64,000 nt of DNA from contig OZ038381.1 of assembly GCA_964036045.1 (NCBI GenBank), positions 67,208,242 to 67,272,241 of the forward strand, in the 5' to 3' direction. The stretch is from Eutreptiella sp. 'Long Island Sound 2002' (taxonomy: Eukaryota; Euglenozoa; Euglenophyceae; Eutreptiales; Eutreptiaceae). Under the pieces are notes generated by a model. It ran no database searches. It saw only the letters and a list, made by a program, of their open reading frames with translations, and was not told where the DNA came from. Below, piece after piece: positions 13,860 through 26,300 of this stretch (its first letter is position 1; each line of letters starts with the position of its first letter). The position numbers and the translations under genes were made by a program.

Positions 13860-14342
13860 TCATCGCAGAGCCTTTGCCTTCGTGATGTCCTGTAGAAGAG
13901 TCACAGCGTTCCTGCACACGTCTGGCCGCACTCCCTTCACTGTATCTCGGTCCCTGATCACCCACTTGACGAACTGCTCGTTTATCTCCAGACACCACAG
14001 CTGCATGCCACTATCCATTTTGCACCCTGTCCATTCCCACGCACTGCCAACCAGACACCAGTACACCCCTCTCCCTTGTGATCCTCTGCTTTGCGCTTCT
14101 CTTATAACCTGACCTTTGTCTCCTCCATCTTCTCCTACCCACACATCCGGTACTCTCCTAGTCCATTCTGCTGCTCTTATGCCTTCTGGAGATTGCACCA
14201 GTAGTGCCACGACTGTATCTGTTCGTGGCCTTGTCGCTGAGATGAGGGTCCACCATGTGTGGAGGACCATGGGTTTGACTGCTCTTTTTCGTTTTTTCAC
14301 TTGACCTACTGCTATTGTGCAGTTGGTTCCTGCTTGCCAGTC
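13860..14342 (-). pseudogene. Partial reading frame of 160 codons, truncated at the 5' junction; unknown protein
   Basis: The frame is open from the first complete codon of the insert (14342) to a TGA at 13860-13862. No start is needed inside the insert, so it is probably the C-terminal part of a longer protein cut by 5' truncation; the first in-insert Met is at about residue 25. A basic patch (VKKRKRAVK) lies near residues 15-23. It is followed by a Trp-rich stretch (HTWW), a Gly/Asp-rich linker (VWVGEDGGDKG), a Trp/Cys-containing stretch (VYWCLVGSAWEWTGC) and a basic C-terminus. I see no transmembrane segment and recognise no family or catalytic motif. Composition is balanced and protein-like, unlike the overlapping frames further 3'. 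A transposable-element protein fragment or a processed gene fragment are both possible, and chance cannot be excluded. Confidence 0.35.
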
Positions 14343-14344
14343 TG

Positions 14345-14359
14345 CAATCCTATGGGTAT
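14345..14359. repeat. Target-site duplication, right copy (15 bp)
   Basis: Identical to 13041-13055. It is the point where the satellite resumes, and the next monomer starts in register at 14355. Since both copies are perfect, the insertion is either recent or the duplication has been spared mutation. Confidence 0.85.
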
Positions 14360-15946
14360 AGGGTTAGGAATTGACTATGTCACTTGTTGGGAAATCCTAA
14401 AATGGATCCCCTTCACATCAAAACTTCATGTGGGACACAAAATAAAAATTCCAATCCTATGGGTATAGGGTTAGGAATTGACTATGTCACATGGTGGGAA
14501 ATCCTAAAATGGATCCCCTTCACATCAAATTTTCATGTGGGACACAAAATAAAAATTCCAATCCTATGGTTATAGGGTTAGGAATGGACTACGTCACATG
14601 GTGGGAAATCCTAAAATGGATCCTCCCCACATCAAAACTTCATGTGGGACACAAAATAAATATTCCAATCCTATGGGTATAGGGTTAGGAATTGACTATG
14701 TCACATGGTGGGAAATCCTAAAATGGATCCCCCCCACATCATAACTTCATGTGGGCCACAAAATAAAAATTGCAATCCTATGGGTATAGGGTTAGGAATC
14801 GACTATGTCACATGGTGGGAAATTCTAAAATGGATCCCCCCCACATCAAAACTTCATGTGGGACACAAAAAAAAATTCCAATCCTATGGGTATAGGGTTA
14901 GGAATTGACTATGTCACATGGTGGGAAATCCTAAAATGGAACCCCCCCACATCAAAACTTCATGTGGGACATAAAAAAAAATTACAATCCTACGGGTATA
15001 GGGTTAGGAATTGACTATGTCACATGGTGGGAAATCCTAAAATGGATCCCCCCCACATCAAACCTTCATGTGGGACACAAAATAAAAATTCCAATCCTAT
15101 GGGTATAGGGTTAGGAACTGTCTATGTCACATGGTGGGAAATCCTAAAATGGATCCCCCTCCACATCAACACTTCATGTGGGACACAAAATGAAAATTCC
15201 AATCCTATGGGTATAGGGTTAGGAATTGACTATGTCACACGGTGGGAAATCCTAAAATGGATCCCCCCTACATCAAAACTTCATGTGGGACACAAAATAA
15301 AAATTCCAATCCTATGGGTATAGGGTTAGGAATCGACTATGTCACATGGTGGGAAATCCTAAAATGGATCCCCCCCACATCAAAACTTCATGTGGGACAC
15401 AAAATAAAATTCCAATCCTATGGGTATAGGGTTAGGAATCGACTATGTCACATGGTGGGAAATCCTAAAATGGATCCCCCCCACATCAAAACTTCATGTG
15501 GGACACAAAATAAAATTCCAATCCTATGGGTATAGGGTTAGGAATCGACTATGTCACATGGTGGGAAATCCTAAAATGGATCCCCCCCACATCCAAACTT
15601 CATGTGGGACACAAAGTAAAAATTGCAATCGTATGGGTATAGGGTTAGGAATTGACTATGTCACATGGTGAGAAATCCTAAAATGGATCCCCCCCACATC
15701 AAAACTTTATGTGGGACACAAAATAAAAATTCCAATCCTATGGGTATAGGGTTAGGAATTGACTATGTCACATGGTGGGAAATCCTAAAATGGATCCCCC
15801 CCACATCAAAGCTTCATGTGGGACACAAAAAGAAAATTCCAATCCTATGGGTATAGGGTTAGGAATTGACTATGTGACATGGTGGGAAATCCTAAAATGG
15901 ATCCCCCCCACATCAAAACTTCATGTGGGACACAAAATAAAAATTG

Positions 15947-15961
15947 CAATCCTATGGGTAT
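15947..15961. other. Paralogous empty insertion site
   Basis: This is the uninterrupted counterpart of the island's target. The monomers before it share the distinctive order of variants seen left of the island: AAAGTAAAAATT, then a GTGAGAA monomer, then one with ACACAAAAAGAAAATT. The 15 target bases are present once and run straight into the next monomer. Confidence 0.6.
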
Positions 15962-17376
15962 AGGGTTGGGACTTGACTATGTCACATGGTGGGAAATTCT
16001 AAAATGGATCCCCCCCACATCAAAACTTCATGTGGGACACAAAAAAAAATTCCAATCCTATGGGTATAGGGTTAGGAATTGACTATGTCACATGGTGGGA
16101 AATCCTAAAATGGAACCCCCCCACATCAAACCTTCTTCTGGGACACAAAATAAAAATTCCAATCCTATGGGTATAGGGTTAGGAACTGTCTATGTCACAT
16201 GGTGGGAAATCCTAAAATGGATCCCCCTCCACATCAACACTTCATGTGGGACACAAAATGAAACTTCCAATCCTATGGGTATAGGGTTAGGAATTGACTA
16301 TGTCACACGGTGGGAAATCCTAAAATGGATCCCCCCCACATCAAAACTTCATGTCGGACACAAAATAAAAATTCCAATCCTATGGGTATAGGGTTAGGAA
16401 TTGACTATGTCACATGGTGGGAAATCCTCAAATGGATCCCCCCCACATCAAACCTTCATGTGGGACACAAAATAAAAATTCCAATCCTACGGGTATAGGG
16501 TTAGGAATTGACTATGTCACACGGTGGGAAATCCTAAAATGGATCCCCCCCACATCAAAGCTTCATGTGGTACACAAAATAAGAATTCCAATCCTATGGG
16601 TATAGGGTTAGGAATTGAGTATGTCACATGGTGGGAAATCCTAAAATGGATCCCCCCCACATCAAAACTTCATATGGGACACAAAATAAAAATTCCAATC
16701 CTATGGGTATAGGGTTAGGAATTGACTATGTCACATGGTGGGAAATCCTAAAATGGATCCCCCCCACATCAAAACTTCATGTGGGACACAAAATAAAAAT
16801 TCTATTCCTATGGGTATAGGGTTAGGAATTGACTATGTCACATGGTGGGAAATCCTAAAATGGATCCCCCCCACATCAAAACTTCATGTGGGACACAAAA
16901 TAAAAATTCCAATCCTATGGGTATAGGGTTAGGAGATGACTATGTCACATGGTGGGAAATCCTAAAATGGATCCCCCCCGCATCAAAACTTCATGTGGGA
17001 CACAAAACGAAAATTCCAATCCTATGGGCATAGGGTTAGGAATTGACTATGTCACATGGTGGGAAATCCTAAAATGGATCCCCCCCACATCAAAACTTCA
17101 TGTGGGACATAAAATAAAAATTCCAATCCTATGGGTATAGGGTTTGGAATTGACTATGTTGCATGGTGGGAAATCCTAAAATGGATCCCCCCCACGTCAA
17201 AACCTCATGTGGGACACGAAATGAAAATTCCAATCCTATGGGTATAGGGTTAGGAATTGTCTATGTCACATGGTAGGAAGTCCTAAAATGGATCCCCCCC
17301 CACATCAAAACTTCATGTGGGACACAAAATAAAAATTCTAATCCTATGGGTATAGGGTTAGGAATTGACTATGTCA

Positions 17377-20300
17377 CATGGTGGGAAATCCTAAAATGGA
17401 TCCCCCCCACATCAAAACTTCATGTGGGACACAAAAAAAAAATTCCAATCCTATGGGTATAGGGTTAGGAATTGACTGGGTCACATGGTGGGAAATCCTA
17501 AAATGGATCCCCCCCACATCAACACTTCATGTGGGACACAAAATAAAAATTCCAATCCTATGGGTATAGGGTTAGGAGTTGACTATTTCACTTGTTGGGA
17601 AATCCTAAAATGCATCCCCTTCACATCAAAACTTCATGTGGGACACAACATAAAAATTCCAATCCTATGGGTATAGGGTTAGGAATCGCCTATGTCACAT
17701 GGTGGGAAATCCTAAAATGGATCCCCCCCACATCAAAACTTCATGTGGGACACAAAATAAAAATTCCAATCCTATGGGTATAGGGTTAGGAATTGACTAT
17801 GTCACATGGTGGGAAATCCTAAAATGGATCCCCCCCACATCAAAACTTCATGTGGGACACAAAATAGAAATTGCACTCCTATGGGTATAGGGTTAGGAAT
17901 TGACTATGTCACATGGTGGGAAATCCTAAAATGGATCCCCCCCACATCAAAACTTCATGTGGGACACAAAAGAAATATTCCAATCCTATGGGTATAGGGT
18001 TAGGAATTGACTATGTCACATGGTGGGAAATCCTAAAATGGATCCCCCCCACATCAAAACTTCATGTGGGACACAAAAGAAATATTCCAATCCTATGGGT
18101 ATAGGGTTAGGAATTGACTATGTCACTTGTTGGGAAATCCTAAAATGGATCCCCTTCACATGAAAACTTCATGTGGGACACAAAATAGAAATTCCAATCC
18201 TATGGGTATAGGGTTAGGAATTGACTATGTCACATGGTGGGAAATCCTAAAATGGATCCCCCCCACATCAAAACTTCATGTGGGACACAAAATAAAACTT
18301 CCAATCCTATGTGTATAGGGTTAGGAATTGACTATGTCACATGGTGGGAAATCCTAAAATGGATCCCCCCCACATCAAAACTTCATGTGGGACACAAAAT
18401 AGAAATTCCATTCCTATGGGTATAGAGTTAGGAATTGACTATGTCACATGGTGGGAAATCCTAAAATGGAGCCCCCCCACATCAAAGCTTCATGTGGGAC
18501 ACAAAATAAAAATTCCAATCCTATGGGTATAGGGTTAGGAATCGACTATGTCACATGGTGGGAAATCCTAAAATGGATCCCCCCCACATCAAAACTTCAT
18601 GTGGGACACAAAATAGAAATTCCATTCCTATGGGTATAGAGTTAGGAATTGACTATGTCACATGGTGGGAAATCCTAAAATGGAGCCCCCCCACATCAAA
18701 GCTTCATGTGGGACACAAAATAGAAATTCCATTCCTATGGGTATAGAGTTAGGAATTGACTATGTCACATGGTGGGAAATCCTAAAATGGAGTCCCCCCA
18801 CATCAAAGCTTCATGTGGGACACAAAATAAAAATTCCAATCCTATGGGTATAGGGTTAGGAATTGACTATGTCACATGGTGGGAAATCCTGAAATGGATC
18901 CCCCCCACATCAAACCTTCATGTGGGACACAAAATAAAAATTCCAATCCTACGGGTATAGGGTATAGGAATTGACTATGTCACACGGTGGGAAATCCTAA
19001 AATGGATCCCCCCCACATCAAAGCTTCATGTGGTACACAAAATAAGAATTCCAATCCTATGGGTATAGGGTTAGGAATTGAGTATGTCACATGGTGGGAA
19101 ATCCTAAAATGGATCCCCCCCACATCAAAACTTCATATGGGACACAAAATAAAAATTCCAATCCTATGGGTATAGGGTTAGGAATTGACTATGTCACATG
19201 GTGGGAAATCCTAAAATGGATCCCCCCCACATCAAAACTTCATGTGGGACACAAAAGAAATATTCCAATCCTATGGGTATAGGGTTAGGAATTGACTATG
19301 TCACTTGTTGGGAAATCCTAAAATGGATCCCCTTCACATCAAAACTTCATGTGGGACACAAAATAGAAATTCCAATCCTATGGGTATAGGGTTAGGAATT
19401 GACTATGTCACATGGTGGGAAATCCTAAAATGGATCCCCCCCACATCAAAACTTCATGTGGGACACAAAATAAAACTTCCAATCCTATGGGTATAGGGTT
19501 AGGAATTGACTATGTCACTTGTTGGGAAATCCTAAAATGGATCCCCTTCACATCAAAACTTCATGTGGGACACAAAATAGAAATTCCAATCCTATGGGTA
19601 TAGGGTTAGGAATTGACTATGTCACATGGTGGGAAATCCTAATTGGATCCCCCCCACATCAAAACTTCATGTGGGACACAAAATAAAACTTCCAATCCTA
19701 TGGGTATAGGGTTAGGAATTGACTATGTCACATGGTGGGAAATCCTAAAATGGATCCCCCCCACATCAAAACTTCATGTGGGACACAAAATAGAAATTCC
19801 ATTCCTATGGGTATAGAGTTAGGAATTGACTATGTCACATGGTGGGAAATCCTAAAATGGAGCCCCCCCACATCAAAGCTTCATGTGGGACACAAAATAG
19901 AAATTCCATTCCTATGGGTATAGGGTTAGGAATCGACTATGTCACATGGTGGGAAATCCTAAAATGGAGCCCCCCCACATCAAAGCTTCATGTGGGACAC
20001 AAAATAAAAATTCCAATCCTATGGGTATAGGGTTAGGAATTGACTATGTCACATGGTGGGAAATCCTGAAATGGATCCCCCCCACATCAAACCTTCATGT
20101 GGGACACAAAATAAAAATTCCAATCCTACGGGTATAGGGTTAGGAATTGACTATGTCACACGGTGGGAAATCCTAAAATGGATCCCCCCCACATCAAAGC
20201 TTCATGTGGTACACAAAATAAGAATTCCAAACCTATGGGTATAGGGTTAGGAATTGAGTATGTCACATGGTGGGAAATCCTAAAATGGATCCCCCCCACA

Positions 20301-23300
20301 TCAAAACTTCATGTGGGACACAAAATAAAAATTCTAATCCTATGGGTATAGGGTTAGGAATTGACTATGTCACATGGTGGGAAATCCTAAAATGGATCCC
20401 CCCCACATCAAAACTTCATGTGGGACACAAAATAAAAATTCCAATCCTATGGGTATAGGGTTAGGAGATGACTATGTCACATGGTGGGAAATCCTAAAAT
20501 GGATCCCCCCCGCATCAAAACTTCATGTGGGACACAAAACGAAAATTCCAATCCTATGGGCATAGGGTTAGGAATTGACTATGTCACATGGTGGGAAATC
20601 CTAAAATGGATCCCCCCCACATCAAAACTTCATGTGGGACATAAAATAAAAATTCCAATCCTATGGGTATAGGGTTTGGAATTGACTATGTTGCATGGTG
20701 GGAAATCCTAAAATGGATCCCCCCCCACATCAAAACTTCATGTGGGACACAAAAAAAAAATCCAATCCTATGGGTATAGGGTTAGGAATTGACTATGTCA
20801 CATGGTGGGAAATCCTAAAATGGATCCCCCCCACATCAACACTTCATGTGGGACACAAAATAAAAATTCCAATCCTATGGGTATAGGGTTAGGAGTTGAC
20901 TATTTCACTTGTTGGGAAATCCTAAAATGCATCCCCTTCACATCAAAACTTCATGTGGGACACAACATAAAAATTCCAATCCTATGGGTATAGGGTTAGG
21001 AATCGCCTATGTCACATGGTGGGAAATCCTAAAATGGATCCCCCCCACATCCAAACTTCATGTGGGACACAAAATAAAAATTCCAATCCTATGGGTATAG
21101 GGTTACGAATTGACTATGTCACATGGTGGGAAATCCTAAAATGGATCCCCCCCACATCAAAACTTCATGTGGGACACAAAATATAAATTCCACTCCTATG
21201 GGTATAGGGTTAGGAATTGACTATGTCACATGGTGGGAAATCCTAAAATGGATCCCCCCCACATCAAAACTTCATGTGGGACACAAAAGAAATATTCCAA
21301 TCCTATGGGTATAGGGTTAGGAATTGACTATGTCACTTGTTGGGAAATCCTAAAATGGATCCCCTTCACGTCAAAACTTCATGTGGGACACAAAATAGAA
21401 ATTCCAATCCTATGGGTATAGGGTTAGGAATTGACTATGTCACATGGTGGGAAATCCTAAAATGGATCCCCCCCACATCAAAACTTCATGTGGGACACAA
21501 AATAAAACTTCCAATCCTATGGGTATAGGGTTAGGAATTGACTATGTCACATGGTGGAAAATCCTAAAATGGATCCCCCCCACATCAAAACTTCATGTGG
21601 GACACAAAATAGAAATTCCATTCCTATGGGTATAGAGTTAGGAATTGACTATGTCACATGGTGGGAAATCCTAAAATGGAGCCCCCCCACATCAAAGCTT
21701 CATGTGGGACACAAAATAAAAATTCCAATCCTATGGGTATAGGGTTAGGAATCGACTATGTCACATGGTGGGAAATCCTAAAATGGATCCCCCCCACATT
21801 AAAACTTCATGTGGGACACAAAATAAAAATTCCAATCCTATGGGTATAGGGTTAGGAATTGACTATGTCACATGGTGGGAAATCCTAAAATGGATCCCCC
21901 CCACATCAAAACTTCATGTGGGACACAAAATAGAAATTCCACTCCTATGGGTATAGGGTTAGGAATTGACTATGTCACATGGTGGGAAATCCTAAAATGG
22001 ATCCCCCCCACATCAAAACTTCATGTGGGACACAAAAGAAATATTCCAATCCTATGGGTATAGGGTTAGGAATTGACTATGTCACTTGTTGGGAAATCCT
22101 AAAATGGATCCCCTTCACATCAAAACTTCATGTGGGACACAAAATAGAAATTCCAATCCTATGGGTATAGGGTTAGGAATTGACTATGTCACATGGTGGG
22201 AAATCCTAAAATGGATCCCCCCCACATCAAAACTTCATGTGGGACACAAAATAAAACTTCCAATCCTATGGGTATAGGGTTAGGAATTGACTATGTCACA
22301 TGGTGGGAAATCCTAAAATGGATCCCCCCCACATCAAAACTTCATGTGGGACACAAAATAGAAATTCCATTCCTATGGGTATAGAGTTAGGAATTGACTA
22401 TGTCACATGGTGGGAAATCCTAAAATGGAGCCCCCCCACATCAAAGCTTCATGTGGGACACAAAATAAAAATTCCAATCCTATGGGTATAGGGTTAGGAA
22501 TCGACTATGTCACATGGTGGGAAATCCTAAAATGGATCCCCCCCACATCAAAACTTCATGTGGGACACAAAATAAAAATTCCAATCCTATGGGTATAGGG
22601 TTAGGAATTGACTATGTCACATGGTGGGAAATCCTAAAATGGATCCCCCCCACATCAAAACTTCATGTGGGACACAAAATAAAACTTCCAACTCTATGGG
22701 TATAGGGTTAGGAATTGACTATGTCACATGGTGGGAAATCCTAAAATGGATCCCCCCCACATCAAAACTTCATGTGGGACACAAAATGGAAATTCCATTC
22801 CTATGGGTATAGAGTTAGGAATTGACTATGTCACATGGTGGGAAATCCTAAAACGGATCCCCCCCACATCAAAACTTCATGTGGGACACAAAATAAAAAT
22901 TCCAACCCTATGGGTATAGGGTTAGGAATCGACTATGTCACATGGTGGGAAATCCTAAAATGGATCCCCCCCACATCAAAACTTCATGTGGGACACAAAA
23001 TAAAACTTCCAGTCCTACGGGTATAGGGTTAGGAATTGACCATGTCACATGGTGGGAAATCCTAAAATGGATCCCCCCCACATCAAAACTTCATGTGGGA
23101 CACAAAATAGAAATTCCATTCCTATGGGTATAGAGTTAGGAATTGACTATGTCACATGGTGGGAAATCCTAAAATGGAGCCCCCCCACATCAAAGCTTCA
23201 TGTGGGACACGAAATAAAAATTCCAATCCTATGGGTATAGGGTTAGGAATCGACTATGTCACATGGTGGGAAATCCTAAAATGGATCCCCCCCACATCAA

Positions 23301-26300
23301 AACTTCATGTGGGACACAAAATAAAAATTCCAATCCTATGGGTATAGGGTTAGGAATTGACTATGTCACATGGTGGGAAATCCTAAAATGGATCCCCCCC
23401 ACATCAAAACTTCATGTGGGACACAAAATAGAAATTCCATTCCTATGGGTATAGAGTTAGGAATTGACTATGTCACATGGTGGGAAATCCTAAAATGGAG
23501 CCCCCCCACATCAAAGCTTCATGTGGGACACAAAATAAAAATTCCAATCCTATGGGTATAGGGTTAGGAATCGACTGTGTCACATGGTGGGAAATCCTAA
23601 AATGGAGCCCCCCCACATCAAAGCTTCATGTGGGACACAAAATAAAAATTCCAATCCTATGGGTATAGGGTTAGGAATCGACTATGTCACATGGTGGGAA
23701 ATCCTAAAATGGATCCCCCCCACATCAAAACTTCATGTGGGACACAAAATAAAAATTCCAATCCTATGGGTATAGGGTTAGGAATTGACTATGTCACATG
23801 GTGGGAAATCCTAAAATGGATCCCCCCCACATCAAAACTTCATGTGGGACACAAAATAAAACTTCCAACTCTATGGGTATAGGGTTAGGAATTGACTATG
23901 TCACATGGTGGGAAATCCTAAAATGGATCCCCCCCACATCAAAACTTCATGTGGGACACAAAATGGAAATTCCATTCCTATGGGTATAGAGTTAGGAATT
24001 GACTATGTCACATGGTGGGAAATCCTAAAATGGATCCCCCCCACATCAAAACTTCATGTGGGACACAAAATAAAAATTCCAACACTATGGGTATAGGGTT
24101 AGGAATCGACTATGTCACATGGTGGGAAATCCTAAAATGGATCCCCCCCACATCAAAACTTCATGTGGGACACAAAAAAAAATTACAATCCTACGGGTAT
24201 AGGGTTAGGAATTGACCATGTCACATGGTGGGAAATCCTAAAATGGATCCCCCCCACATCAAAACTTCATGTGGGACACAAAATAAAACTTCCAGTCCTA
24301 TGGGTATAGGGTTAGGAATTGACTATGTCACATGGTGGGAAACCCTAAAATGGATCCCCCCCACATCAAAACTTCATGTGGGACACAAAATAGAAATTCC
24401 ATTCCTATGGGTATAGAGTTAGGAATTGACTATGTCACATGGTGGGAAATCCTAAAATGGAGCCCCCCCACATCAAAGCTTCATGTGGGACACAAAATAA
24501 AAATTCCAATCCTATGGGTATAGGGTTAGGAATCGACTATGTCACATGGTGGGAAATCCTAAAATGGATCCCCCCCACATCAAAACTTCATGTGGGACAC
24601 AAAATAAAAATTCCAATCCTATGGGTATAGGGTTAGGAATTGACTATGTCACATGGTGGGAAATCCTAAAATGGATCCCCCCCACATCAAAACTTCATGT
24701 GGGACACAAAATAGAAATTCCATTCCTATGGGTATAGAGTTAGGAATTGACTATGTCACATGGTGGGAAATCCTAAAATGGAGCCCCCCCACATCAAAGC
24801 TTCATGTGGGACACAAAATAAAAATTCCAATCCTATGGGTATAGGGTTAGGAATCGACTGTGTCACATGGTGGGAAATCCTAAAATGGAGCCCCCCCACA
24901 TCAAAGCTTCATGTGGGACACAAAATAAAAATTCCAATCCTATGGGTATAGGGTTAGGAATCGACTATGTCACATGGTGGGAAATCCTAAAATGGATCCC
25001 CCCCACATCAAAACTTCATGTGGGACACAAAATAAAAATTCCAATCCTATGGGTATAGGGTTAGGAATTGACTATGTCACATGGTGGGAAATCCTAAAAT
25101 GGATCCCCCCCACATCAAAACTTCATGTGGGACACAAAATAAAAATTCCAATCCTACGGGTATAGGGTTAGGAATTGACTATGTCACACGGTGGGAAATC
25201 CTAAAATGGATCCCCCCCACATCAAAGCTTCATGTGGTACACAAAATAAGAATTCCAATCCTATGGGTATAGGGTTAGGAATTGAGTATGTCACATGGTG
25301 GGAAATCCTAAAATGGATCCCCCCCACATCGAAACTTCATATGGGACACAAAATAAAAATTCCAATCCTATGGGTATAGGGTTAGGAATTGACTATGTCA
25401 CATGGTGGGAAATCCTAAAATGGATCCCCCCCACATCAAAACTTCATGTGGGACACAAAATAAAAATTCTAATCCTATGGGTATAGGGTTAGTAATTGAC
25501 TATGTCACATGGTGGGAAATTCTAAAATGGATCCCCCCCACATCAAAACTTCATGTGGGACACAAAATAAAAATTCCAATCCTATGGGTATAGGGTTAGG
25601 AGATGACTATGTCACATGGTGGGAAATCCTAAAATGGATCCCCCCCGCATCAAAACTTCATGTGGGACACAAAACGAAAATTCCAATCCTATGGGCATAG
25701 GGTTAGGAATTGACTATGTCACATGGTGGGAAATCCTAAAATGGATCCCCCCCACATCAAAACTTCATGTGGGACATAAAACAAAAATTCCAATCCTATG
25801 GGTATAGGGTTAGGAATCGACTATGTCACATGGTGGGAAATCCTAAAATGGATCCCCCCCACATCAAAACTTCATGTGGGACACGAAATGAAAATTCCAA
25901 TCCTATGGGTATAGGGTTAGGAATTGACTATGTCACATGGTAGGAAGTCCTAAAATGGATCCCCCCCCACATCAAAACTTCATGTGGGACACAAAATAAA
26001 ACTTCCAACTCTATGGGTATAGGGTTAGGAATTGACTATGTCAAATGGTGGGAAATCCTAAAATGGATCCCCCCCACATCAAAACTTCATGTGGGACACA
26101 AAATGGAAATTCCATTCCTATGGGTATAGGGTTAGGAATTGACTATGTCACATGGTGGGAAATCCTAAAATGGATCCCCCCCACATCAACACTTCATGTG
26201 GGACACAAAATAAAAATTCCAATCCTATGGGTATAGGGTTAGGAGTTGACTATTTCACTTGTTGGGAAATCCTAAAATGCATCCCCTTCACATCAAAACT

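Larger units (their letters stand above)
13056..14344 (-). mobile_element. Retroposed insert of unknown source, minus-strand, 5'-truncated
   Basis: This 1289-bp block is the only non-satellite DNA in the window. Read on the minus strand it starts at 14344 and ends in a (CAAAA)3 tail at 13056-13070. It is flanked by identical 15-bp duplications of satellite sequence, and removing the insert plus one duplication restores the monomer register. A-rich 3' tail plus a target-site duplication of this length is the known signature of LINE-mediated retroposition. It could be a processed gene copy, a truncated LINE, or another element carried by LINE machinery. Base composition differs sharply from the array: GC-richer, CpG-containing, and CAG/CAC-rich on the minus strand. 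No reverse transcriptase or endonuclease motif is visible. No AATAAA lies just before the tail; the variant AATACA occurs about 100 bases upstream of it. The source is not recognised. Confidence 0.75.
14345..17376 (+). repeat. 107-bp satellite array, segment B
   Basis: The array resumes after the island. The first monomers (CTTGTTGGG, CCCCTTCACATC, then AAATAAATATTCC) match in order those near 7.7-8.0 kb and 10.6-10.9 kb, so this is a continuation of the segment A higher-order pattern. A block bearing GGGTTAGGAACTGTCTATG recurs at a spacing of 1068 bp (about 10 monomers; frames at 15024 and 16092). The part near 15.1-15.95 kb is a paralogue of 12.2-13.04 kb left of the island. No gene is seen. 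Confidence 0.97.

Noticed and set aside
13056-14344. Solo LTR of a retrovirus-like element
   Set aside because: TG...CA ends can be drawn only by borrowing array bases, and then no 4-6-bp target duplication fits. A 15-bp duplication with an A-rich tail fits retroposition better.
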